Source: Endothia cerciana
Taxonomy: Eukaryota > Ascomycota > Sordariomycetes > Diaporthales > Cryphonectriaceae
Reading direction: 5' to 3'
DNA: 64,000 nucleotides
NCBI GenBank assembly: GCA_026119935.1
Contig: JALRMH010000002.1
Location: forward strand, 310,001 to 374,000
The notes beneath the pieces were generated by a model that saw only the letters and a list, made by a program, of their open reading frames with translations, had not been told where the DNA came from and did no database searches. Position numbers and translations under genes: made by a program. Positions 10,945 through 20,562 of the stretch are shown here, in pieces (position 1 is the stretch's first letter; each line of letters begins with the position of its first letter).

Positions 10945-11370
10945 ACCGTGTCTGAGGCGTCGTCAGACCTGGCCCGCCGGCTGTTCGCGCCCCTGCCTAG
11001 CGTCGCCGGCCTATCTGCTCTTCCATCACCTCTCGTGGGCATTCGTCTTGGTTTTTCTATAGTGTCTTCTTTCCACATGCCAACTCGTGGTGTCCGCCGC
11101 CCGGCTCCAGACCGGCTCAGGGGCGGCCGGCGCGGTCCTCTCGCCCAGGTGCCGGGTGTGAGGCCTTCCGCAGTGCCGGATCGGCTCGTCCTGCTGCAGG
11201 CCACACCTCGAAAAGGACCATGGGGCCCGATGACACTCTACCAGCGGCCGCCCCGGATGTTGAGCCGTGTCCATAGATAGATGGACCCAGCCGCTTCTTT
11301 AGCTGTACCCTCCTGACGCCATCCCGGGGCCAAGACGCAACGCCCTCTCGTTCGTCTTTCTCTCGCGTCA

Positions 11371-12765
11371 TCACGAGTCGCTCGTGCTGAAGTAGTAGTT
11401 CTCCCACAGGTACTCGTAGTCCTCCAGGATCGTCCCGAGGAAGCCCGGGACGCGCCTCCTCACGCCGCCCACCACGCCCTTGACCACGTGCTCGTACGCC
11501 GCGCCGCGCATCAGCCACCACCACATCGCCCGGCCCCTCCTGGCCCACTCCTCCCTCTCGAGGGCGGGCATGTTCCGCAGGCTCCCGTCGCGGGCACGGA
11601 GCGCGAGCTGCCGCGCGGCGAGCTGCACAGACAGGCCGACGAGCCACGGCGCCCACGAGGAGCGGCGGCGCCCGGGCGGGGAGGCGCGCGAGAGGGCGAC
11701 GGCGTAGGCGAGCGGGGCCAGGATGTGGAGGACCTCGGCGGTGGCGGCGGAGCCGTGGAGGGCGTGGAGGAGCTTGGTCGCGGGCTTGATGTCGTCGGCC
11801 GTGAGGACGCGGGCCAGGAGGTACGAGGAGATGTCGCCGCGCGCGGGGAGGGACGGGAGCGAGAGGCCCGTCCGGGGCATGGGCCAATCCCTCTTGCGGT
11901 TCGGGGGTTGCGGTGGTGCCTCCGGCTGGGGATGAGGGCGGCCGTCGGGCTTCGGAAGGACGCCATTGCCATCTGTGCCGTCGTGCTTCACCAGCGCGGT
12001 ATCCGCCCCCTCGACCGTGGAGCCATTCGCCCTGCCGTTTTCCAAGGCGTTCTCCTCATCCTCCCCCATCAGCTCCGCGAGCGCCTTCCCGTCGTCTTCT
12101 TCCTCCTCTTCCGCGTCGGGCACCCTCTCCCTCTCGGGCAGCGCGGGCGTCACCAGGGGGCGGGATCGCGTGATCCTCAGCAGCAGCAGCCTGCAGAACG
12201 CCTTGACCGCCTCGATCAGCACGACGGCGCGCCAGCGGACCGCCTCCCCGCGGCGCTTGGCCCACATCTCCAGCAGGAGCTCCGTGTACTGCACGACCTG
12301 CAGGGCGATGGCGACGCGGCGGTAGAGGTCCGACTTGGCGGCCCAGAAGCGCGTGTACCGGGCGTGCAGGGACCTGGCGGGGCTGGCGGGGGCGACCCTG
12401 GACGCGCCCCGGAAGAGGAGGAGGTCGTGGTAGATGGAGAGGAGCTGCACGCCGGAGTGGATCCCCTCCGTGGCGAGCTCGGCGTCGCGGAAACGGCCTG
12501 GGGGACGGGAGAACAGAGGTTAGGATAGGGCGGACAAGAAGGGCCGCGGTGGTGGAGGTCGCGAGGGGAGATACCTACCTGGTATTATGTACGTGAGGGA
12601 GCGCAGCGCGGACTCCATCTGCGAGACCTGGCTCGCGTTCTTGGTGACGAACTCATCGTACATGGCCAGCCATTTTGGGGGGAGGGAGAGGGCATTGCGC
12701 AGGTTGGGCGGCAGCACTGGCGAACGTTTGGCCTTGTTGTTTGTATCTGCTGGCGACGCCATCAT
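11371..12765 (-). CDS. PEX16: Peroxin PEX16
   Basis: Peroxisomal membrane biogenesis protein. Two exons, 12765-12579 and 12497-11371, join in phase across an 81-bp GT-AG intron to give 437 residues. Exon 1 carries the typical Pex16 N-terminus (PPKWLAMYDEFVTKNASQVS, then SALRSLTYIIPG), continuing after the intron as RFRDAELATEGIHSGVQLLS. The middle has the basic block with QYTELLLEMWAKRR, an acidic low-complexity linker (EEEEEDD), and the C-terminal half with RPLVTP and PWLVGLSVQLAARQL, ending in a Tyr-rich tail. The start could be either of two adjacent ATGs (12765 or 12762). Very high GC and Arg/Ala-rich codons are as expected of a conserved gene here. Confidence 0.93.
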
Positions 12766-13007
12766 GCATGGGAGCGAGGGTGGGGTCGAGACATTGGTGA
12801 TGCTTGGGATGGATGGTGAGGTGCCTGGTTGACCACCCCGGTGTTGAGAAGATGTGAGTTGAGCGGCCTGGGGAGAGGTTGGAAGGTTTGCGGGAACGGA
12901 ATGGGAACGCAATGTCGTTCGGTTGGCTTGTGAGAGGCGCTGGGCGTCATGGCTCTGGCTGAACCTCGGCTACTTAGGTGGGTGATGTGAACACGGGGGA
13001 TCTCTCG

Positions 13008-13404
13008 TTAACAATTCAATGTGAGGTCTGCCTGTTGGCATGTTAGTCTCTGCCTGCCTCCACCACAGACGACCACTCACGCCATTTCGACCAGAGGACT
13101 TAAACTTCTCCCCAAGCCTTGTTGTAAGATAATCCGCAAGCCCTCCATACAGAAGCATGTGGGTGTTCAATTGGGTCATGAGAGGATCAGAAAGCTTGTT
13201 AGCAATCCAAGGGAGCTCCAGACTGTTGTCGTGCCAATGTGGTAGTGCCAGCATTGCTGCTAGAAATCCGGTCCCCAGTTGTCACATAAGTCTGTGCCTG
13301 GTATTGAAGGCTATCGCAGGCAGGCGTTCAATGACTTCATCCTCTTTGGGGGCGGTGCCGCACTGGAGGTACATCATCAGAAGCTTCGTCTTGATCTCTT
13401 TCAT
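13008..13404 (-). pseudogene. Unrecognised small protein gene with an in-frame TGA
   Basis: From the ATG at 13404 the frame reads MKEIKTKLLMMYLQCGTAPK and on to codon 40, meets TGA at 13284-13282, and then continues open with coding-like sequence (MLALPHWHDNSLELPWIANK). A 49-bp GT-AG intron follows (13080-13032) with a CTAAC branch point. A short last exon ends at TAA 13010-13008. Ignoring the TGA the product would be about 114 residues, helical and without a signal peptide. I do not recognise the family. The TGA could be a CGA-to-TGA change. A true start at an internal Met (13254) would give a shorter intact protein, so calling it broken is inference. Confidence 0.45.
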
Positions 13405-13971
13405 ACAAGAGGGCGTAGCACGGCTTCACTACCCTGAACTTAGGAGATATGAAGGGTATTGGCCTCGCTCTCGAACACCCACTTCAGTGTTTCCTCTCTA
13501 CGTCTCTGCTCCCTTCTCTCCCCTCGCTGTTCCCCTGTCTACACCTCTTTGTCCTTCTCTTCACTCTCTATCTATTCCTCCCACTTCACTCTCTCTTCTC
13601 CTGCTCCCCTGCTCCTGCTCCTTTATTCTTGTAGCTGATACGATTGAATTCCATCAAACCTCGCGTGTCCCTTGGTGGAGTCTAGGAATCCATAGCTCTG
13701 CACGCTCTGGGGACTTTGACCTTCTGACCTCTGTCCGAGAGCGTGGTGCTCGTGGAATGATGGAGCTTGCTTGGTTTATCCGGTAAGTCAATTTTCCGTG
13801 CCGCTGACTAGTGGGCACTTTATCAGTAAGGCTAACGCGATCCGGAAAGGAGGCACCCCTTCTGGATGACTCAGCTGGTGCCTGGTGACTGGGCATTCGT
13901 TTGGGGGACCCGGATTGCCATGCAACACGACGTCCATCATTCCCATCCATCTCAGAAGGGTCACATCTGCT
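13405..13971. other. Intergenic region, promoter side of the FunK1 kinase
   Basis: No gene is seen. It includes a pyrimidine-rich tract (about 13490-13625) on the plus strand, which is common in fungal promoters. Confidence 0.5.
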
Positions 13972-16374
13972 ATGGAGGATCAATCGCAGTCGGAGATCAT
14001 CAAAAGCAATCCGATTGGGAAAGGCCTTGATGCTTTCCACGCTTCGTTCATTTCAATCTGTGAAGACAGAAACATCCGCTGTACTCCAGACTCGCTTGAT
14101 CAGCTTGTCGAAGAAGGCAAGAGAAATTGGCATTTACTTGGGAGTGTCCTGTCTAATTCCCATGCAGATATACAGAACCTCGCTCTCCATCTCCTGTATG
14201 CTCTCCGAAATCTCCATGCTGTTCGTCTTCTTCGTTCGAAGACAAGTCAGAACACCCTACAAAGCGATCTCCTGAGACTTTTTTCCGCGATTACCTCCGG
14301 ACACTTCGACTTCGACCGTATCCGACCTCTACTCAATGCCGTCCTCGCCAACAAGCCGGATAGCGAGATCTGGGACCAGGTTTACACAGCTGTCACTGAA
14401 TCAACTCCCCCTCCCCGACTGAAAGCCTCTTCTCTTCAACAGACCCCATGGCTCCGCAACACGAGCAGCTTCGCGAATTCGTCGGAACACCGCAAGTATG
14501 TGGACGATGTGCTTAAGGAGGAGCTCGGCCTTATGTATGTCGGACTCCGCGACTTCGACCAGACATACTTCGGAGATGTGGCCGATCTCGAGACAGCATC
14601 GAACGCGTTCTTCAAGCAGTGTACGAAAGGCAGCAATCCGCTCTTTGATAACGGCTGGACAGGATGGCCAAAAAACGCGAACCAGGATGATGTGTTAAAC
14701 TGGTTTGCAGGCTTCTGCGAGGAGCTGGCGACATTTGCAGAGGGTTACAAGTCAATTCCAATACGTCAGCGAAGACCATTAGCACAGCCTAACGCGCTGA
14801 TTGACGGTTCTACTGCAAAACGTAAGATGGATATTGGCTTTGTTAACGACCCTAAAGCTAGGAGAGACTCGAGATGTCACTGGTCACAGATATTAGTGCC
14901 GGGGGAGCTGAAGAGCAACCCGTCCGCTGATAAAGCTTCCGAGGCATGGCTTGACCTAGGGAGATATGCGAGAGAAGTGCTCGCTGCTCAAGATACTCGT
15001 CGGTTTGTCCTGGGCTTTACCCTCTGCGGGTCTCTCATGAGGGTGTGGGAATTTGACCGTCTAGGAGGGATTGCGTCCGACCAGTTCAATATTAACGAAG
15101 ATGGACTCCGGTTTATATCTACGATCCTCGGGTTCCTCTGGATGAATCAAGTGCAGCTAGGGTTTGATCCTACTATTATTACATCAGGTAGTAAGCGCTT
15201 CATCGAAATCGAGCGGAACGGCCGGAAGGAGTGTCTGATCCTCGATAAGCTGATGACACGCGCTCCCTGTGTCGCAGGCCGGGCAACGACTTGCTGGAAA
15301 GCTTATTGCGAGGGAGATGCATCAACGCTGCTTGTTATCAAGGACTCCTGGCAGTACACAGAACGCCAGGAGGAGGGGGAGCTGCTCCAAGAGGCAACCA
15401 ACAGAGGTGTTGTCAACGTGGCCCGATATTATTACCACGAGACTGTCCAAATCGGCAGTACAAACGACGATATTCGAGGCAATGTGCGGAGGGACTTGGA
15501 TATTATGGCTGCTGAGAGTTACAGAGCCGGACGGTTAACAACGTCATCGCTGAGCTCAAGTGCAGCTGAAACACCACGAAATAGCCGCAGCATCGCCGGC
15601 TTAAAGCGGGCATCAAGCCAGGCTGGGGTTTCTCTACCGCCGAGTAAGCGACCCTGCTCCGCAGCCAGCAGCCCTGTGCCGAACCGAGTACATCGGCGTA
15701 TCGTTCTCCGAGATTATGGGAAACCGATCTATAAGGCAAGCTCTCGTACCGCTCTACTTTCCGCCCTAGAGGGCTGTATTGAAGGACACGAATCTTTACG
15801 CAAGGCCGGCTTCCTTCATAGAGATATTTCTGTCAATAACCTTATGATCAACGAGGACGACGACAATCCTTCGTGGCCGGCCTTCTTGATCGACCTCGAC
15901 CTCGGGATCAAAGAGGCGCAGGCAAGAGCTTCTAGCGCTCAAGGCAAGACTGGCACAAGGGCTTTCATGGCAGTCGGGGCCCTTCTCGGCGAGCAGCACT
16001 CCTTTATGCATGATCTCGAGTCATTCTTCTGGGTGTTGTTCTGGATATGCATTCACTACAATGGACCGAATAAGGGTTCTAGGGTGGTTCCGAGGTTCGA
16101 CAAGTGGAATTACGCGGACACGGAGGAGCTGGCTCAGCTAAAGTCCGGGTTCGTGGTCAACGAAAGGCATTTCCTAAATTGGATCACCCAGTCCTTCACG
16201 CCGTACTACCAGCCGCTGGTACGATGTGTCAACAGATTACGGCGGCAGGTGTTTCCAATGGACAAGCCATGGGAACAGGAAGACCCAGAGTTGTATTCTC
16301 GCATGAAGCGAGTCCTTCGAGAAACACAGGAGGATCCGGAAGTCCTCGAAGAGAGAGCCAATAATGCCAACTAA
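13972..16374 (+). CDS. FunK1 fungal-type protein kinase
   Basis: One uninterrupted exon of 800 residues if translation starts at ATG 13972; an upstream in-frame ATG at 13885 would add 29 residues that look like leader sequence. The FunK1 pattern is clear. The N-terminal half includes SRCHWSQILVPGELK and WEFDRLGGIASD. The kinase core has KDSWQY (likely the beta-3 Lys region), a catalytic loop HRDISVNN (H616-R-D618), and IDLDLG in place of DFG (Asp643). These kinases are expanded in filamentous and basidiomycete fungi, with poorly known substrates. The catalytic residues are present, so it is probably active. The gene stands alone in a gene-poor stretch. Codon use looks less biased than in the neighbouring core genes, which fits an accessory gene. 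Confidence 0.9.
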   Translation: MEDQSQSEIIKSNPIGKGLDAFHASFISICEDRNIRCTPDSLDQLVEEGKRNWHLLGSVLSNSHADIQNLALHLLYALRNLHAVRLLRSKTSQNTLQSDLLRLFSAITSGHFDFDRIRPLLNAVLANKPDSEIWDQVYTAVTESTPPPRLKASSLQQTPWLRNTSSFANSSEHRKYVDDVLKEELGLMYVGLRDFDQTYFGDVADLETASNAFFKQCTKGSNPLFDNGWTGWPKNANQDDVLNWFAGFCEELATFAEGYKSIPIRQRRPLAQPNALIDGSTAKRKMDIGFVNDPKARRDSRCHWSQILVPGELKSNPSADKASEAWLDLGRYAREVLAAQDTRRFVLGFTLCGSLMRVWEFDRLGGIASDQFNINEDGLRFISTILGFLWMNQVQLGFDPTIITSGSKRFIEIERNGRKECLILDKLMTRAPCVAGRATTCWKAYCEGDASTLLVIKDSWQYTERQEEGELLQEATNRGVVNVARYYYHETVQIGSTNDDIRGNVRRDLDIMAAESYRAGRLTTSSLSSSAAETPRNSRSIAGLKRASSQAGVSLPPSKRPCSAASSPVPNRVHRRIVLRDYGKPIYKASSRTALLSALEGCIEGHESLRKAGFLHRDISVNNLMINEDDDNPSWPAFLIDLDLGIKEAQARASSAQGKTGTRAFMAVGALLGEQHSFMHDLESFFWVLFWICIHYNGPNKGSRVVPRFDKWNYADTEELAQLKSGFVVNERHFLNWITQSFTPYYQPLVRCVNRLRRQVFPMDKPWEQEDPELYSRMKRVLRETQEDPEVLEERANNAN

Positions 16375-17116
16375 CATACCATGATATTTTCCCTTCCAGA
16401 ACAAAGAACAGCGTGTGCTTCCATGCCGAGCCATTGGTTTCGCGAGTCTCAGCAAGTTGGTGGCAGCAGTGGTGACACAGACCTTCCGCTATGGGATATA
16501 AGGCGGACCTGAGTACGGCTTGATAGCAGGAGGCGTGATTATTCTCCTCAATCGATTTGACTGATCAGACCATACTCTACCATCACCTAGCTGAGCAAAG
16601 TCCCGATGTGCTAGCACACCCGGACAATGGAAATCATTAGAGAGCACGCGTCAAAGGATGTCGCACATGAACTCTTGCGAATCATGTGAATGCCCCGCCG
16701 AGGGTACATCTGTTGACAGCGCTGTGGCTGATAGGGCTTAAGGTCCACAGGGGCTGTACGTGGCTGCCGTTGGGCCGCACCTCAAGGGATAAATCTAGCG
16801 TCCCGTTGTTGCATCTCCTTCATCGCAACCTTCTCGCGTCGACACACCGGATCCAGCCTCTGAGATGGTGCAGGGTCGAGGCTGTGTTGTGGGATGCTGG
16901 CCATCTTGCCGGGGAGTCTTTTGCGGCCACCTTGTGTGCCGCCCCAGGGGGGGGGGGGGGACATTTCACACTCCCGAGCCATTCCAGGCCTCGTCCTGCG
17001 CAAATGACCACTTCACGTTCACCCAAGCTACCATGCATCCAACCGCTCAGCTGTCCCTTGACTGCGCTCGTTCTTTTCTCAGTATTCTGGGCAGCGGAGC
17101 CGAGTCCCTCACTGGT
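16375..17116. other. Intergenic region, nothing recognised
   Basis: This lies downstream of the FunK1 gene. It contains a 12-13 base G run at 16949-16960. No conserved coding exon is seen. Confidence 0.5.
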
Positions 17117-17470
17117 CTAGGAAGCACCACCACCAGACGCTGCGTTGCCAATAGTCTGCACCGCCTGCTGCGCTGCTGAGGAGGCACTCGAGGCCAGCCC
17201 GGGCACGCCACTCTGCTTGGGGGCCTCGGTGGTCTGGTCGGATGATGCCTGGGACTTCACCCCCGAGACAGAGCTGCTGGGTTGGTGTTCATGGTGACTG
17301 GCGAGCTCACGTCTCGAGCGTAGGTGGTAGAGCCGCTTCAGGTTCTTCGTAGACTCGAAGGGGACCGTTGTAAGACAAGGGTTGATGTCATTGACCGCAA
17401 TTGCGAAATGGTCACTGTTCGCGGTAGCACTGGGAGTTCTAGACCATGGGCAGGATGAAAGAAGCGGCCG
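17117..17470 (-). CDS. Possible 3' exon of an unrecognised protein gene
   Basis: A minus-strand frame with no ATG near its start is open for 118 codons up to TAG at 17119-17117. It reads like protein from about 17430 down: DHFAIAVNDINPCLTTVPFE, KNLKRLYHLRS, then a Ser/Gln/Ala-rich tail (SQASSDQTTEAPKQSGVPG). A CAG that could act as acceptor lies near 17432. A separate frame just upstream, with ATG at 17547, reads MSYSNVLVGPSHTASWR and could be an earlier exon or the same gene after a frameshift. I cannot join them with a convincing intron. No family is recognised. Confidence 0.35.
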   Translation of the reverse strand, partial: RPLLSSCPWSRTPSATANSDHFAIAVNDINPCLTTVPFESTKNLKRLYHLRSRRELASHHEHQPSSSVSGVKSQASSDQTTEAPKQSGVPGLASSASSAAQQAVQTIGNAASGGGAS

Positions 17471-17840
17471 TCATCGCTGAGTGGCGCGCGGGACGTCCTC
17501 CACGATGCAGTGTGTGATGGACCAACGAGAACATTCGAGTACGACATTGTGCATTTCGCTGTCTCCTTCGGAGTGAGCCGCTCGCAGGAAAATAAATGAT
17601 TTGCGTAGAATCACTCAACAATCGCTACATCGCATCCTGTGGCCGGGTCATCTGGGTATTGCCACCGCATTTATCTTCAGACAAGAATCGCCAGCCTCCT
17701 TCCTTCCCAAACAAGTAAACATTACCTAAACTATTTGTCTTGACATCTTCCAGCTCGTTGTTGCTCCTCTCATTTCACATCGTCACGTTTCGCGCTCATG
17801 ATCATCCTTCCCGTTGTCCTCGTTCCCTCCGTCCGCTCCC

Positions 17841-19340
17841 TTAGTCAGAAGGCTCCAGGGGGTATGTCTTCACGCCGGGTCTGAACTCGTCGTCAACGTT
17901 CAGCTGCTCATCCGTCATGAGAGGCTCGTTCGCAACCGACCCCTCCGCCGAGGTGGACGCAATGCTAGCGTGCGGATGGTGGCTGGCCCCGAGAGGCCCA
18001 GCATCGTCCGAGGCCTGGTCCCGGTCTCCGCCGGCCGCTGCCGTGGTGTCCTCGTTGCCCAGATGACGAGGGACGGTTGGGGCTTCAGCTACGGGTTCGT
18101 AGTCTGCTGCGAGAACCCCGGTCTCGTCCTCAGCGGGACTTGTCGGCTCTCCTGGACTTCCGCCGGTCGGGTGTGCGTCAGAAGGAAGCGCCTCTTGGCT
18201 TTGCGCCGGCTCATCGTGGCCCTCGACCACCTCCTCGCTTGCTGGAGCCTCGGTGCCTGCCGCAATGTCCCCTTCGCCCACCGTCTGCTCCTCGCTGATC
18301 GTCGCTAAGGAGGGCTCCTCCACTGGCGCTGGCAGGGGCTCAGCTGGCACTGCCTGTTGTGCGCCTGCGGGAGGTTCCTCACTGATCGTCGTCAGTGACT
18401 CCGCTGGCGAGTCCCTGACCGGCAAGAGGCCCTCGTCCGCCACAGGCTCGACAGGCGTCACCTCCCTGGGCTCTACAGCCTCGGTGGGTTCAGCTCCGGC
18501 GGCCTCTTCCGCTGAGAACGGGCTTCCCTCCCCCTGGACGGGAACGGGAACGGGAACGGGCTGGTGCTCATGTTCGACCGGCCCGGTACTCTCCTCAATC
18601 TGATCGCCGTTGATTCCAGCTTCCCCGGCGGCCACTGCGTCTGGTGCTTGGGCAGTCTCATCTGTCGCAGCGGGTTGTGGTGGGACCACCGCCGCGGCGC
18701 TCGTCTCCGGGCTGGCGGCTTGATCAGCGGGGTCGTAAATTACTACCGGCTCTGCCGGGAGCGGCCAGGAGCTCGAGGCCGAGGGTTGTGCCGGAGGCTC
18801 TCGGGTCTCCGGCGCCGTCGTGTCCCCGGTAATCTCTCCGACGGGTGCCTCAGCCGTCGGTTCCGAGGCGGGCGCTGCGGGCTCTGCAGGAGCTAACACG
18901 CTGGCATCCCCATCGACAGGCGCCTCGATAGCCGGTTCAGGCTGCACGGTCTCCGCGGCGACATTGGTAATGGCGGGCTGCTGCTGCTGCGTTTCAGTCG
19001 TCGCGTCCGCGGTCTCCTGGCCGGGTCCTGTGACGCCCGCGGTCTCGGCCGCGGCAGCTGCTGGGGCATCGGTCTCAGTCTCGGCGACCCAGGTGGGCTC
19101 ATGCGGCTCCTCGTCAACGGCCGCCCCCGCGGCGGCCTCCTGGACCGGCTCCAGCTTGTCCGGCTTGGGGTAGACGCCGTTGAAGACGGGCAGGGTGACG
19201 TTCGTCTGCTGCGACGGGAGGCCCAGTATCGACATGCGCGCACCGTCCGTGCCGAGGTCCGGGTTCAGCTTCGGGTTTAGGCTCCACGGCCTCGGGTGCT
19301 TCTTCGCGGGCCGCACGCTGCCCCTGAAGAACGGGCTCAT
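17841..19340 (-). CDS. Acidic low-complexity protein with a conserved-looking N-terminus
   Basis: A single exon of 499 residues. The first ~60 residues are ordinary (RPAKKHPRPWSLNPKLNPDL, then MSILGLPSQQTNVTLPVFNG). The remaining ~440 are dominated by Ala, Glu, Pro, Thr, Val and Gly, with a strong negative charge, and end PGVKTYPLEPSD. There is no signal peptide, membrane segment or domain I know. Low-complexity frames can arise by chance in GC-rich DNA, but the sustained Glu/Pro/Ala bias, the ordinary head and tail, and the normal stop argue for a real gene. It would be intrinsically disordered. A GT microsatellite (19377-19420) sits just upstream of the start, in the leader or promoter. Confidence 0.65.
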   Translation of the reverse strand: MSPFFRGSVRPAKKHPRPWSLNPKLNPDLGTDGARMSILGLPSQQTNVTLPVFNGVYPKPDKLEPVQEAAAGAAVDEEPHEPTWVAETETDAPAAAAAETAGVTGPGQETADATTETQQQQPAITNVAAETVQPEPAIEAPVDGDASVLAPAEPAAPASEPTAEAPVGEITGDTTAPETREPPAQPSASSSWPLPAEPVVIYDPADQAASPETSAAAVVPPQPAATDETAQAPDAVAAGEAGINGDQIEESTGPVEHEHQPVPVPVPVQGEGSPFSAEEAAGAEPTEAVEPREVTPVEPVADEGLLPVRDSPAESLTTISEEPPAGAQQAVPAEPLPAPVEEPSLATISEEQTVGEGDIAAGTEAPASEEVVEGHDEPAQSQEALPSDAHPTGGSPGEPTSPAEDETGVLAADYEPVAEAPTVPRHLGNEDTTAAAGGDRDQASDDAGPLGASHHPHASIASTSAEGSVANEPLMTDEQLNVDDEFRPGVKTYPLEPSD

Positions 19341-19374
19341 GGTCGGCGCGCTGATCTCCTATCTCGTGGTTTCT

Positions 19375-19376
<2 letters not shown>

Positions 19377-19420
<44 letters not shown>
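19377..19420. repeat. GT dinucleotide microsatellite
   Basis: About 22 uninterrupted GT units, immediately upstream of the minus-strand gene that starts at 19340. Confidence 0.97.
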
Positions 19421-19423
<3 letters not shown>

Positions 19424-20562
19424 AGAGAGGCGCGGGGGGGACAAGGCTGGCGCTCTTGTGCTCTGGCGTGACCAAACAGATTCGTAGGTGGGAGAAGCCG
19501 GTGCCGCCGGAATCCAACAAGGGGGGCTGGGAGCACCGATGTGGATGAAGGAACGCAGGAACGGACGACTGATGGATCGTCTTGCGACCATTAAAACGAT
19601 ATGCCTCTAGCCTCTCAAGTTATCAGCCGTTACCCTGCTCTTTTTTTTGTTGCGGGGTCGGGACGGATGGATCCGAGAGAATAAATCTTGTGGTAAGAGG
19701 CGTCAAGGGCGTGTGCCGCGCGCATGGCTGTGTGCAGCACGGCACCCTGGCGGGCCTAACTGGATGCAGGCCAGAGGAGATGGGGTGCGGCGAAGCTTAT
19801 GGGACACGGGAGATTGGTTGGCGATCCTCGCTCGAGGCACTATGCCGCGGCAACCAGGTGCCATAGGCCCATCCATCTACCTACTATGGGACGATAATAG
19901 ATAGTACAGCACATGCTAACGGTCGGTGATCCCTGCATCAGCAGCGGCATTGGCCGGCGGCACGATTCATGGAACGTCCTGGATGAACATCCTCGATCAC
20001 CTCGGAGTCCACGCTTCTTTGGTAGGTGTGTGATGAACTCCTCGGGCAGACACGCCGATGGGCTGGTCACGGATGACAGCTGCTGCCGACGACTCGTGGC
20101 TGGCGTCTTCCTGCATAAAGGGTGACGGCCGCGAATATATTAGGCATTGGCAATGCAGCATGAAGGGCGGGCAAGGGCCAGGCTGCGGAGGTTAAAGGTC
20201 GCCTTGTGTTACTCCATGGCGACAGACCTGAGTCAACGAGTGAGCCAGTGCCACCACGGGCGATACCTGTAAGGCGCTCGGCCGGTATCCTGAGGATGAC
20301 TGATTCGCTTGCGAGGATCGAAGTAGGCCAAGCCTCCGCTCTCCTCCCCCCCCTCCCCCGAGGAAGGGACAGTATCCACGCTGCTCAGGCTCAAACTCGC
20401 TGACAAGTACAGACATTCCCTTTTCTGTACGGCTGAGGTCGGATATCTTCGCAGACCAGACGCCGTCCCCCGCCAGATGTTTTTCTCGTCAGGTTCGGCC
20501 TGATGGCCGAGTATTCAACACCCGGGCCTCTGACCCGACCGACCACCCATTGGACCGCCCGC
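19421..20562. other. Intergenic region, nothing recognised
   Basis: This lies between the acidic-protein gene (promoter side) and the stop of the Cys-rich membrane-protein gene. No conserved coding frame is seen. Confidence 0.5.

Larger units (their letters stand above)
10194..11370. other. Intergenic region with homopolymers and scaffold gap
   Basis: No gene is seen between HAC1 and PEX16, which point toward each other. It holds G runs (10491-10501, 10636-10690), the N gap, a C run (10800-10818) and a TG microsatellite (10912-10944). Confidence 0.6.

Noticed and set aside
11488..12528. 346-codon plus-strand ORF
   Set aside because: It is antisense to the PEX16 coding exon; the GC-rich codon bias of that gene leaves this frame open.
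13885..13971. 29-residue N-terminal extension of the FunK1 kinase
   Set aside because: It reads like leader sequence and the later ATG gives a normal start, though it cannot be excluded.
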